This document shows, piece by piece, positions 43,681 through 54,545 of a DNA stretch of 64,000 bases. Origin of the DNA: Apodemus sylvaticus (lineage: Eukaryota > Chordata > Mammalia > Rodentia > Muridae); the NCBI RefSeq assembly GCF_947179515.1, contig NC_067473.1, forward strand, positions 102,922,282-102,986,281. The letters are read 5' to 3'. Positions within the stretch are counted from its first letter, which is position 1. Each line of letters opens with the position of its first letter. Position numbers and translations under genes: made by a program. The notes under the pieces were generated by a model, which saw nothing but the letters and a program-made list of their open reading frames with translations, ran no database searches and was not told the DNA's origin.

Positions 43681-43828
43681 AGCTCTTCATCTTAAGTTAA
43701 GACTCTATTTTATGTCTTTTGTTTTACCTTCAGGCTCTTGAGCTCTTTAACATTTTTGTCTTAAAAACTTTAATCTCTTTCTAAGGAATATTAAAAAAAA
43801 ACATTATACAAGGAAATGAAACCACACA

Positions 43829-44013
43829 GGGGCTGGAGAGATGGCTCAGGGGCTAGTGGCTATGATGCTCTTGCAGAGGACATGGCTTACTTCCCAGCAC
43901 TGACACGGTGGCTTACAACCATGGAACTCCAGTACTCAGGAAACAAAACCTGGGGACACCTTGGCCTTGTACTTCTGGTTTCCAGACTGAGAGAAAATTA
44001 ATTTATTTTTAAA
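43829..44013 (+). mobile_element. B3-family SINE
   Basis: GGGGCTGGAGAGATGGCTCA is followed by CTCTTGCAGAGGACATGGCT, CCCAGCACTGACACGGTGGC and AACTCCAGTACTCAGG. Confidence 0.85.
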
Positions 44014-44246
44014 CCATCTCATGTGTGGCTTTTGGCTATGCCATCGTCAGCAAATCAAGCTTCTCAGTTTGTAGTGAGGAATATTTGCAAGATTGAGCTT
44101 CCGACACTCTTCAAAATAGTTGAAATACTAAATTTTATCCTCGAGTGTCTTCTGGCTTTCCAGCTTCCTTGATACCATAGGAAGGTCTGATATGGTATTA
44201 CATCATGGCTTTAATTTCCACTAGACTTTGAGTGTATCCAACACTT

Positions 44247-44357
44247 TTTCTGAGGCAGGATTGACTCTGTGCCCAGGCTGGCCTTGAACTTGTAGTAATT
44301 CTATTGCTTCATCCTCCAGTGTGCTGGGATTATAGGCTTGAGACACTGCACCTAATC
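44247..44357 (-). mobile_element. B1-type SINE, antisense, diverged
   Basis: TCTGAGGCAGGATTGACTCT, GCCCAGGCTGGCCTTGAACT and GTGTGCTGGGATTATAGGCT are in reverse B1 order. Confidence 0.7.
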
Positions 44358-44822
44358 TGAGCTGAAGACTTTTGGAATGTTTACCAGCCATTTGACTTTA
44401 CATTTTGTTGTATGCTTTACATTTTATGTGTTGCTTCGATTTAATTTTCAGAAATTGCTAGGCACAGCACTCTGTTTATGTCATGAGTTTAGATTCTTTA
44501 TTTTGTTGCTTCAAAAGTTTTTAGAAAGCAATGCTTTTTGTTTCCTTTTTTTAGTTATTGAAAGAGTTGCTAAAATTCTATTCTTTCACAGTAGTTTGGC
44601 TGAAATCTCTTGCATTTATATATTGCTTTATAGATTTTGAGACTGAAGATATATGGATTTTACATTTTCTTTTTCTTTTCTATATTACAGATTGTTTTTA
44701 ATGAAACCTATGTTTTAGTTCAGAGTTTCTTCTAGTTATGTTTATCAACTATATTGATGCATTTGTATATAATTTGTTGATCTTAGTTTTTGTTTTTTGT
44801 ATTTCTTGAAAAATACATTCAC

Positions 44823-44998
44823 CTATTATCTATCTCTTTCTATTGATCTATATATCTATCTACATATCTATCTTGTCTGTCTGTTTGTCTACCTGCCCAT
44901 CTGTCTGTCTATCCATCTGTCTGTCTGTCAATCTATCTATCTATCTATCTATCTATCCATCCATCTCTCTCTATCATGTCTGTCTGTCTAATCTTTCT
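44823..44998. repeat. (CTAT/CTGT)n tetranucleotide tract
   Basis: About 175 bp of imperfect TATC and TGTC tetramers with a purer ATCT core at 44930-44960. Confidence 0.92.
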
Positions 44999-44999
44999 A

Positions 45000-45128
45000 T
45001 TTATTTCTACATGTGTGTGGAGTCACAGCACATACATGGAGGTCTGAGTCATTCTCTCCTCCCACCATGTGGGTCCTAGGGATCAGATTCAGGTCATCAA
45101 GCTTGGTGCGTGCACCCCACCCTCCTTG
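45000..45128 (-). mobile_element. B3/B4-type SINE, antisense
   Basis: ACATGTGTGTGGAGTCACAG, CCACCATGTGGGTCCTAGGG and TCAGATTCAGGTCATCAAGC form the 5' part in reverse. Confidence 0.65.
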
Positions 45129-45186
45129 CCAAAGTAAACTATTTAAACTTTATCAAATGCCGTTCAAACACATGTACACCTTGTTA

Positions 45187-45560
45187 GCATTCCTTCTAGG
45201 TTCCGCTCAGTAGTTACTTGGCAACAGCTAGGCAGGACTGACTTGCTATAAAAGGAGCTGTTTGGTGCCTCCTAACTCTCTTCTCTCCTGGAGACCTTTC
45301 TTCCTCTCTCCCCTCTTCCCTCTCCCCTCTCTCCCCTTCCCCCCCTCCCTTCTCAACTCCCCTTCCTATGTCCTAAATATACTGTTCTACATTATACCTG
45401 TTGTGTGGCTGGTACCTGGAGGGTTGGAGAGGGAGGTACCTGGAGGGTAGGGGAGGGATGCCTCAGCATGGGTCCGCTGAGGCACCCCCTCCCACCGCAC
45501 CATACCTTACTCTACGAAACATATCCTGATGTTTTTTATAAAACACAAAACCTTCCCCCA
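45187..45560 (+). mobile_element. ERV-type LTR remnant
   Basis: AGTTACTTGGCAACAGCTAG, then a TATAAAA box at 45247-45253, a CT-rich leader, TTATACCTGTTGTGTGGCTG and GGATGCCTCAGCATGGGTCC. This order matches a murid ERVK-class LTR that I recall. No internal viral genes are present. A related LTR lies at 48120. Confidence 0.55.
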
Positions 45561-46936
45561 CCACCTCATTCAGAATCTTTGCTCTCTTTATGATAATCTA
45601 TAAAGAACTTATTTTTGGATAAAATTTTTAAAATGACTAATGATGCTGAACATTTACACATGCAGGAGCCTTAAAAAATTTATAACAAGCATGTAGGGAA
45701 AGAGCGGAAACGGGGTAGCACTAATTATTCTCTAAGCTTCTGTACAGTAAAATAACAGTACAGGAATAAAATAACTTCCCATACCAAGAAAAGGTGCAGA
45801 GGGGGGCACAGGAAGCTGAGGCTTAAGTGGTCTCTGAATTGCTTTGTAGGTCTGGAGCTGCTGCTCACCGCCGGGGGTGGGCTGCCTTTCAGTGGTTAAC
45901 CTCTCAGTTCGCACTCAGTTCCCGTCCTGTTCGCTTGATCAGTCTTAATTAGAAATGGCTGCACGCGCCGAGGATAGACATTAGCACAGAAGCCACACAC
46001 ATCTATTCACCCCAGAAAGGGAGCCCACTACAGACCAAACTAATGATTGTATGAAAGTCCAACTTGGGGAACCAATGCGTTTTTTCTGGGGTTAGTGACA
46101 GGGGCAGGGATGACTCAGAGCTGATTACCCGGAGCCCTGCGGCCCAGGGAGCTATGTGGGATTTGCAGGCAACCTGACAGAACCAGAAATCTTAGCAGCT
46201 TGGCAGGTCAGTCTCCTTCCCCTACAACTGGTTAGTGTTTGCACAACCCAGGTAAGGGCCTCATGAATCAGCTTCCCAGACAAGAGAAGTTTGTTTGCTT
46301 CCTGAATCTCTTGAAAATTATTTTCTTCCTCCTGGAAGGAATCTTTCAATACAGAGGAAACCGATGGTGGCCGAGAAGGGTCAGATTGCCTGGCTTTGGA
46401 TTTCAGCTTTACTACCTGCTAAGTACCTGTTGCTTAGCAACCTGCTTAGCCTCTGTGTGTTTCATCTGAAGCTAAGGCTCCCTACAGTAGCCACTTATTG
46501 TAGGATTATTAAGAGGATTAAGCAAGATAATCCATTTAAAGAATTTATCACACTGCCTGCCTCAATATATGTTTGCCAACACCACTTGTTGTAGTATTAG
46601 AGGGAAACCAAAGTGTGTGTGTGGGGGGATCGTCTCTCTTTTTCTCTTCAGTGAATTCAAGAAAGAATTATGGTTTAAAAAAAGGCAGTGAAACCAGGAT
46701 GTTTGGTGCAAAGAGACTGAGGAACTGGCCTTATGAGTACAGACGAAGATCAATTGTTTTTCGATATTAGAAAAAAATTGCATGGCTCTCTCTGTATTAC
46801 AACATTTAATATCATTCCATTAAATATAACACATCTTTCAATGCGCTGAGCACACACCAGGCAGACTTTCTACACTGGGGTCAAGGGATTTTAACTAAGA
46901 AATTACCACATAACTGACTTTTGGGCAGTGCCCTAG
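45561..46936. other. Intergenic, nothing recognised
   Basis: About 1.4 kb without a supported gene. ORFs up to 99 codons show no recognisable domain. Confidence 0.45.
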
Positions 46937-46963
46937 TTTCTTTCTTTCTTTCTTCCTTCCTTC

Positions 46964-47062
<99 letters not shown>

Positions 47063-47064
47063 TC
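46937..47064. repeat. (TTTC)n tetranucleotide repeat, about 128 bp
   Basis: A near-perfect TTTC array with a few TTCC units near its start. It is one of the longest pure simple repeats in the window. Confidence 0.97.
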
Positions 47065-47254
47065 GTATAGAATAGAGTTTATTTAGGGCAGAGGATGGGA
47101 GTTAATGGGGTAGTGGAGGCAGAGAAAGGCAGAGGGAGAGAGAGTAGAGAAGTAGAGGTCGGCCATGACCATGCGGAGAGGGGGGAGAGGGGAGGAGAGC
47201 CCAAGAGGGCAGAGAGGAGAAAGGTGAAGAGAGGCGAGAAGAATAAGAGATCCT
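47065..47254. other. Purine-rich segment after the TTTC array
   Basis: Strongly G/A-biased sequence (for example GGAGAGGGGGGAGAGGGGAG) around GTCGGCCATGACCATGCGGA. It may be part of an unrecognised retroelement. Its 83-codon ORF is compositionally biased. Confidence 0.4.
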
Positions 47255-47545
47255 CTAGTTTCAATCATTGCTGTGATAAAAATGCTTCCACAAAAAGCAA
47301 CGCAGAGGAGAAAAGACTTATTTTAGACCACAGTTGTAGGTCATAGCCCATTAATACGGGAAAGTCAGGGCAGGAACCTGGAACAACTAGCCATGTCCAG
47401 TGCCACGAACAGGGAGAGAATACATGTTCCGGGCTGTCCTGGAGGCTGTCATCAGTAGCCTTCATCAGGCTGGACGGGGAGGACTGATCATCCTGAGGGG
47501 GCTGCCCCCAGTCCAGATGTGAACATCTGGATAGCAGGGAGGACA
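47255..47545 (+). repeat. CTTAGTTAGG-type repeat, 5' part
   Basis: TTTCAATCATTGCTGTGATA, AGGAGAAAAGACTTATTTTA and AAAGTCAGGGCAGGAACCTG are in family order. Confidence 0.6.
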
Positions 47546-47674
47546 TCTCTAGTTTTGTTCTCCCATTCCAACACTGTATTTAACCCCATTCATATTTACT
47601 GAATAAGTTAATAAAAATATTCATACTGTAAAGAAATCTCAAGCATTATTCTCACTTCTGACATTTGGCTTGCT

Positions 47675-47868
47675 GTTATGATTTGAACATGACACGTGCC
47701 CCACCCCCAGCCCCTTACAGGAGGGGCTGTTTTGAGCCTTAAGGAGATGGGGCCTGCCTGGAGGAAATGGGTCCCAGGGGTATAGGCCTGTGGGCTATAG
47801 GGCATCCAGAACTCTCTGTTTTCTGATTTTCCAGGCAATGTGATCAGCTGCCTTACTGTATTAATAAT
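47675..47868 (+). mobile_element. MaLR-type LTR, 5' part
   Basis: GTTATGATTTGAACATGACA, GGGGCTGTTTTGAGCCTTAA and AATGTGATCAGCTGCCTTAC resemble the 5' half of a MaLR LTR. Its apparent 3' half is at 49310-49465. Confidence 0.5.
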
Positions 47869-48118
47869 TCCTTTTGTTGTTGTTGTGATTAAATACCACA
47901 AGTAAAAGCAACCTAGAGGAGAAAGGGTTTATTTTAACTTGTGGTTCCAGAGGAATAGAATCCACCATGGTGGAAGAGATGTAGAAGAAGTCGGGGTGTG
48001 CATGGCGGTGGTAGCTGGAAGCTGGCCAGTCACTTTTTCATATATACACAGAAAGCTGAGAGAGAAGAGAAAGTGGGTCAGGCTATAAAATCCCCTCCTC
48101 CTCTGTTGGACATAACCC
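47869..48118 (+). repeat. CTTAGTTAGG-type repeat, 5' part
   Basis: TGTTGTGATTAAATACCACA, AGAGGAGAAAGGGTTTATTT and AGAATCCACCATGGTGGAAG; inserted in or next to the MaLR fragment. Confidence 0.6.
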
Positions 48119-48740
48119 TGTGGCCATCAGTCAGATAGGGCCACGCCCCAGGCCCCTAGTGTTCTGGCTGGACTCCACCCTCGTAGTTACCTGGCAACAG
48201 CCATGTAGCCCGGTCCTCTGTAAAAGGGGCTGCTTAACCCCTGCTAGCTCTCTCCATTCTCTCTTGCCGTTCTCTCTTGTCTTCTCTTCTTGTCCCCTCT
48301 TCTTGTCCCTTGCTCCCCTGTTCCCTTCCTGTCTCCATTCTCTTCCCATGTGGCCATAGCCGGCTCTAACCTCTCTATCTCTTCTTTCCCTCTTTACTAT
48401 CTCTTTTCTTTCCCCCCCACTTTTCTATAATAAAGCTTTAAAATCATGGGCTGTCTCTTCTTATCTAAACCGCAGTGTTGGAGCAATGGAACAGGCCTCA
48501 CTGCATCTCCAGCCGCCAGACCGGATCAAGGACTCCCTAGCTGGGTCGCCTCCCTCAACAGGGATACAGCCCGCGGATGCACCTCACACACCCCACCTAG
48601 CTGGGTCTCCCTCCTCAGGCAAGCGGGCTGGTGTCAGAACGGCCCGGCACCCCACCATGTTCTTCTTCCAGCACCCGAAACGTTCCGTAACCCCCGCAAA
48701 GAGCACCACCACCTGGGGCCTGTGTTCAAATAGATTAGCA
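48119..48740 (+). mobile_element. ERV-type LTR remnant
   Basis: AGTTACCTGGCAACAGCCAT is followed by GTAAAAGGGGCTGCTTAACC (TATA-like), a long CT-rich leader, and AATAAA in CTATAATAAAGCTTT at about 48427-48433. Repetitive CTAGCTGGGTCxCC sequence follows. It is related to but distinct from the LTR at 45187. No viral coding region remains. Confidence 0.5.
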
Positions 48741-49309
48741 CATGTGGGTGTTGGATTTATATTTACATTAATATAGATTCATAAAATTAGTACGGAGGCA
48801 ATTATTCCTTAACCAGCTTATTCCCCAATAACCACTAAAGATTTATTAAAATTGCCACAAGCCAAATACTGAGCAATCATTATTCCAATCTAAATGCCCA
48901 AGCCAGTCAGGTTTCCTCCCAGACAATATTCCCATTTATTTACATTTTCTAACCCTTTCTTGATCCAGCTCCCTAATCCTGATAATTTTCTCAACCTCGC
49001 CTATGGCTCCCTTGGTCACTTCCTCTCTGTTTCTCTGCCCCTCCTGGAACAGGAAGTTTTACCCTACTCTTTCTACAGCGCTGTATTGGCTCACTGACTT
49101 TTATTGACAAGGCAGAAAATGAATGAGGATCAATGTTTATACAAACTTGAGACAGGAGCGTCTAAGAGTAAAGATAACAAAACCATGTCCGGGTTGAAAC
49201 AAGATGTGAGGGCAGAGAAGTCAGCATTTGAATAACACAAGGGTAAACTTTACACAGTGCACAAAACCATTATTGCCTATGTGTGGATACATCTCTCATT
49301 CAAACACAT

Positions 49310-49465
49310 GCTTAGAGTGCACTGGTGCAGCTGCTTCCACTGCCACGGCTGCTACCGGGCCTTCTCTGCCAGGAAACTGTCACAGAATAAAGCCGTTCTC
49401 CCTGAAGTTGTTTCTTTGGGGCATTCTGTCTCAGGGCTGAGAAAAGTAACCAGCACAGTTGCCTT
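49310..49465 (+). mobile_element. MaLR-type LTR, 3' part
   Basis: CAGAATAAAGCCGTTCTCCC, AAGTTGTTTCTTTGGGGCAT and AAAGTAACCAGCACAG match the 3' end of a MaLR LTR. It probably belongs to the fragment at 47675, separated by later insertions. Confidence 0.5.
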
Positions 49466-49577
49466 TCCAGCAACACCATGAGTTTCATGCAGGCAGTGCT
49501 GTACTTTTATACTAGATTGGGACTACTTTGGTTCTGAGCAAAATATTGAGCATCTAACCAGAGTCTCAGACAATGAG

Positions 49578-49775
49578 GTTGGAGAGATAGTTCAGTGACT
49601 AAGAACATTTGCTACTTTTGCAGAGGACCCTCGTTCAGTTCCCAGAACCCATGTTGTGTAGCTTTAGCGTTAGGGAATCTACCACTGTTTCCTGGCATAT
49701 GAGGATACCCATAAACATATAAACTAAGACACACCCCAAACAAAGAAACAAAAACAAATCCATCTTCAGGTGTAA
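49578..49775 (+). mobile_element. B3-family SINE
   Basis: GAGGTTGGAGAGATAGTTCA, TTTTGCAGAGGACCCTCGTT and ACCCATAAACATATAAACTA, ending in A-rich CAAACAAAGAAACAAAAAC. Confidence 0.85.
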
Positions 49776-50179
49776 TCTCAAACAAAGAAGGCTGAAGAAG
49801 AGGCCGTGGGAAGTACTGAGTGGAAAGATAGGGTAAGGAGCTCCAGAAGGCCCTTGCAATCATAGACTTGTGGCAACTGTAACAAGACTGGCCTTGTCAC
49901 TAATCAGCCATGGAAGGGGAGGGGCTCATGGGGCGTCACCATTTTCATCGGAACTATTGCTAGGCTTTGAGAGAAGAGGGAAGCTCTGTCTTCACTTGTG
50001 TCCCCATAGTGAGCCCTCCAGGCTCTGACCAATGTGCATCCTGGGGATTTAAACCAGGTCCCCATGCTTGTGCACCAAGCACTATTACTTTGTAAGTAAT
50101 TCCCTCAGCTCTTATTTATTCTTTAGACACAGTATCATTTATCCCAGGATGGCCTCCTACTCACCATATGACCAAATGT

Positions 50180-50587
50180 AACTGTCTTAGTTAGATCTTA
50201 GCATGATGAAACACCATGACCAAAAAGCAAGTTGGGGAGGAAAGGGTTTATTCAGCTTACATTTCCACATGGCTGTTCATCACCAAAGGAAGTCAGGACT
50301 GGAACTCACGCAGGGCAGGAACCTGGAGGCAGGAGCTGGTGCAGAGGCTGTGGAAGGATGCTGCTCACTGGCTTGCTCCCCTTGATTTGCTCAGTCTTTT
50401 TCTTGCAGAACCCAGGACTACCAGCTCAGTACTGGTGCCACCCACAATGGACTGGGCCCTCCTGCATTCCTCACTCACTGAGGATATGCCTTACAGCTGG
50501 ATACCCATGGAGGCATTTCCTCAACTGAGGTTCCTTCCTCTCTGATGACTCTAGCTTGTGTCAAGTTGACACACACAACCAGCCAGT
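50180..50587 (+). repeat. CTTAGTTAGG-type repeat, near full length
   Basis: CTGTCTTAGTTAGATCTTAG, CACCATGACCAAAAAGCAAG, CAGGCAGGAGCTGGTGCAG, GGCATTTCCTCAACTGAGGT and TGTGTCAAGTTGACACACAC give the whole family order. It is the best reference copy in the window. Confidence 0.75.
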
Positions 50588-50762
50588 AGAGTAACCTTGA
50601 ACTCCTGATTCTCCTGCCTCTGTGGAGTGCTAGGATTGCAGGCATGTGCCATTTGTCTAGGTTTGTGTCAAGCATGGTTTCTGCTAAGCTGGGGATTGAA
50701 CTCAGGACCTAGTGTGTGCTGGGTAAGCACCGTAGCAACTGAACTATATCTCCCGCTCCTAT
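50588..50762 (-). mobile_element. B4-type (B1-ID fusion) SINE, antisense
   Basis: A B1 part (CTTGAACTCCTGATTCTCCT, TGCTAGGATTGCAGGCATGT) joins an ID part (GCTGGGGATTGAACTCAGGA, GGTAAGCACCGTAGCAACTG). The ID part resembles tRNA-Ala but is not a tRNA gene. Confidence 0.85.
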
Positions 50763-51296
50763 TTTTGTTCTTTTAATTGACACAAATATTGCACATATTC
50801 CTGAGGTAAAGCATGGTTTGCTTTGTTGCGCATACTTTGCCTAATGATTAATTGGGATATTTAGACTATCTCTTCCTCTGATATATTTAGTCTTTCAGTT
50901 ATTCTGAAATATGTAACATCCAGCTGCAGAGCCCGGGGGCGTGGGGAAATGGGAAGAGGAAGGCCTGATTTAAACTGGGCCGGGACAAGGCTAGAGCAGA
51001 TCATGACTCAGCTATAGGAGACTCAGAGAGATGTGGTGAGGATAGCAGAGACTGAACTTTGAAGCCAGAAGAGAGCTTGTACTACATTATGTGCCCACCA
51101 CTCACTCATGGTTTGACCTGGAATCATCCATATAATATAAAGCACTGGAATCTCAGAAGTACCAACTGCATGGAGGGGGAAGCACTGAAAAGGAGGATTG
51201 GGCTCCATCCAGAAGGGTTTAGAACAGTGTATGATGAGGGACCCGGACCACCCAAGTGATGGGGGAAGCAAATAAGTGAACTTGAAGCTGAAGGCT

Positions 51297-51398
51297 TGGA
51301 GGGGTGTGGTCCAGGAAAGGCCCACCTGAGAACACAGGGCAGGCAGGTGGAGGGGTGTGGTCTAGGACGGGCACAACTAAGAACACAGGGCAGGCGGG
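51297..51398. repeat. 51-bp tandem duplication
   Basis: Copies start at 51297 and 51348 (TGGAGGGGTGTGGTC), with the beginning of a third at 51399. The shared AGAACACAGGGCAGGC lies in each. The unit is a multiple of three, so a 139-codon minus-strand ORF crosses it with a repeated 17-residue segment, but nothing else supports coding. Confidence 0.85.
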
Positions 51399-51649
51399 TG
51401 GAACTTGTTGCACGGGATGCTGAGCGACCTCTGCTACAATGCACTGGTGGCCAGTGTCTTAGGCCAAAGCCGTTCTCTCGGATGCTGAGGGAGGAGATGC
51501 AGAGAGTGGGGGATCTATATTTACATACACAGATGACACCCATAGGGGAGGAAGCAGTGAGAGAAATTGTTATGACTTGGCTAGCCAGCGTGGGGCAGGC
51601 ATCCTATGATTTGGCTAAAGCTTAGAATTTAGAGCCTTCACACATTCTT

Positions 51650-53160
51650 CTTTCTTTAAAAAAAAAGCCACACGATCTAGGCACTAATATCCATTCCCAT
51701 TAGTTGGTGGGTTCCCTGCGGCTGGGCAGATGTGATATATTTTAACCCAGCTTTCTGCTTTCCCTAATCTCACTCCATCAATCCCTCTATGCCCAGGCAC
51801 GTCTGCCTTCATTTGGCAGATGTGGCAGGTTTTTCATTTCCCCCATGTAAATGACTTGTTTATTACAGTAGGGGTCCCGAGTCTTCGGAAAGGAAGCTTG
51901 CAGATATCCTCAAATAGGTCTTCATGAATAATAATGCCCGAGAAAACCTGCGATGAGTTTGGAAGCTGCCTCTTTGAAATTCATACATCATAAAGGATGT
52001 CATTTAAACAGAAAATGTAGACAGCTTCCCGGGAAGACTGAGTCTGAAATATGCTTTCTTTACAAAACTGATCCTCTCAGTTCAGAACAAACACTAACAG
52101 ACCGCAAAGGTGGGAGGAGGTGATTTCCGGGATGTGTTTTACTTGAGCATAAAATTTGTTTTTCTGATAGCATTCTGGCTTTTTACGGTATCTGGTTCTA
52201 ACTTTTTAATTTGCAGCTCTGTTTCTAGTAAATCTCTCCCAGCTTGTTCACTCCTAGACCGTGAATTTACTACAAAAAGCACAAAACTGAGGGTGAAAGG
52301 TCAACTACTCAAAGCAAGTTGACTCAATTTCATTTGTTCTGCGAGACAAAACCGAAATGCCAGGAACATTTATATTAGGGATTTCATTTCCTATCCAGAC
52401 CAAAGGTCCCGAGACTTGACTGCACTTGTAACCTCTTGGAGTTGGTTTAAACACACTGACACCCAGAATGTGCCTAAGAGCTTCTGCTCGGGACATGGAA
52501 ACTTTTCAGGGATGCCTAGGTGATCCTTATGTGCGGTGAAGGTTGAGATCCATTGGTATGTATTATGCCAATCTCAGGGTCTTGGGCATTTGTGAAGAAC
52601 AAATAGGATGATCCAACAGAAGCCTTCCCACAGAGAAGGCTGAGCAGCTCTTAGGAGAGAAGCTACTGGAAACCGGAAGGAACCCGGCACTCGCAGGTAC
52701 CATGTCTAAAGGTGAGGATTTTAACAAATTCATTTTGTGGGTTATAGCTTAACCTATAATAATGTGTAATTTTCATTTAACTTAACATGACAAAAATTTT
52801 CAATCATTCTACCTACTTTTATTAGTTTATTCTTCCAGTGGATTAAATACAGACATTTACTATAATAGGCTCTACCTGTGTTTTTATCTTCTGATACTTT
52901 TTTGTATCTCCTGTGTTGAATTGGTTCTTCCATTCCTCAATTGTTCTCCAAAACACCATGGGGTCAAACTGCCCCCTGAGATGGCCTGACATTTATCCTG
53001 TCTGCTTTCTGAGTTCACATACAGCACTGTCTCCTTAAGCCATCAAAACATTCTTCTGCATGGAATTTATAGTCTTGTTTCAGAGAGATGCTTAACATCT
53101 CCACATTTGATACCTGGGAGTCTACATTTTGACTTTTTATAGCCAATATCCAATGGAAAG
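51650..53160. other. Repeat-poor intergenic segment
   Basis: I recognise no SINE, LINE or LTR for about 1.5 kb, in contrast to the flanks. It contains two CAGATGTG E-box motifs (about 51728 and 51819) and A/T-rich homeodomain-like motifs (TTCATGAATAATAATG, about 51922). No exon is evident. Confidence 0.45.
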
Positions 53161-53166
53161 CTGCTT

Positions 53167-53193
53167 TGTGTGTGTGTGTGTGTGTGTGTGTGT
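53167..53193. repeat. (TG)n microsatellite
   Basis: A pure TG run of about 27 bp. Confidence 0.95.
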
Positions 53194-53284
53194 ACACCTA
53201 CATGTTACTATGTTTAATGTCAAGTATCTTTTTCAACTCCTTCCCCCTTATCTTTTAATAAAGCTTCTTAAATTTGGAAGTTGC

Positions 53285-53465
53285 CATTGACTAGATTGGT
53301 TGGCTGGCAAGCATCCCATATCTTCCTGTCTTTGCTCCCCTCCAGTGTTGAGATTAAAGAGTGTGCTACAGTTCTTTGCTTTCTGTGTGAATTCTGGATA
53401 TCTGTACTCAGGACCTCACGCTCATCCAGAGAGCACTTTAACTACTGGGCTTCTCTCCAGCCCAC
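53285..53465 (-). mobile_element. B4-type SINE, antisense
   Basis: CCCCTCCAGTGTTGAGATTA is followed by GGATATCTGTACTCAGGACC and CTTTAACTACTGGGCTTCTC, then TCCAGCCCA. Confidence 0.7.
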
Positions 53466-53494
53466 TCTCATCCCTTTTAAGGTATGGAAGTCTA

Positions 53495-54545
53495 GCCATC
53501 TTTATTAGGGTTACTATTGCTGTGATGAAACACCATGAACAAACCAACTTCCGGGAGGAAAGGGGTTATTTGGCTTACACTTTCATATCCCAGTTCATCA
53601 TCAAAGGAAATCAGCATAGGAACTCAAACATGGCAGGAACCTGGAGTCAGGGGCTGATGTGGGTCATGGAGACATGATGCGTACTGGCTCGCTAATGATG
53701 GCTTCTTCAGACTGCTTTCTTATAGAACCCAGGACCACCAGACTGGGAGTGGTACCACTCAGCATAGGTGGGTCTTCCCCACTGATCACTAATTAAGAAA
53801 ATGATCTTACAGATGCATTTTCTTAATTGAAAGGTTATCTCCTTTCCAAAGACTTTAGTTTGTGTTGAGTTGACATAAAGCCAGCCAGCAAACTTGACTC
53901 CTTCTCAAGTTTCTCAGTTGTGGTCTCCTGTATAATCAAACACAAATTAATGACTTTCTTATTTGAAGGGGAAGAACCACAGCACAGCCGCAACCTTATC
54001 AAAGCAAAACCAAACTCCAACAGTGTACATAACTTATTGTCCAATGTCTGGAATCCACTCACAATCTTCTGGGCTCCTCCAGAGGGCTTGGGTCACTTTT
54101 CTGGCTCTGCCATCTGGAGCACCCATGGCTTGTCTTCTAGGCTCCATCTGGCTTTGCTCCACCACTCCTGCTGTTCTTGGTGGTCACCCTGTGGTACTGG
54201 TATCTTCAAAAAGGCCAGGGTCTCCTGCTGCAACTGGACTGAACTTTCACCAATAGCCTCTTCTGGACATTCTTAATGGTGCTATTTCTCTGCATGACCA
54301 CTTTAATCCTAGGCCTTCAACTTCTACTGAGGCTGCACCTTCTTCAGTGACCTCTCTTGGCTTCTCACAGTACCAAGCCTCAGCTGATCTCCATGACCCC
54401 TTCATGTCTTGAAATCCCATTACTGGGAGACACTTACACATGACTAGTTTGCCTGCCAGATCGAGGTACACTCTTGGCCACCTCTGGAACACAGCTTCTG
54501 TGTGCTGACCTTGTGGAAACAATTTTTCGAAGATTGATTCCACTC
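53495..54545 (+). repeat. Long CTTAGTTAGG-type repeat copy
   Basis: The usual 400-bp part (TTAGGGTTACTATTGCTGTG to GAGTTGACATAAAGCCAGCC) is followed by a long downstream part (CACAATCTTCTGGGCTCCTC, CAATAGCCTCTTCTGGACAT, TGACCCCTTCATGTCTTG) shared with 27761-29075. Confidence 0.7.

Noticed and set aside
45187..48740. A possible complete provirus between two LTR remnants
   Set aside because: The LTRs are of different subfamilies, and the DNA between them shows no viral coding sequence.
50680..50756. tRNA-Ala-like sequence on the minus strand
   Set aside because: It is the ID-derived part of a B4 SINE fused to a B1 part, without an intact cloverleaf.
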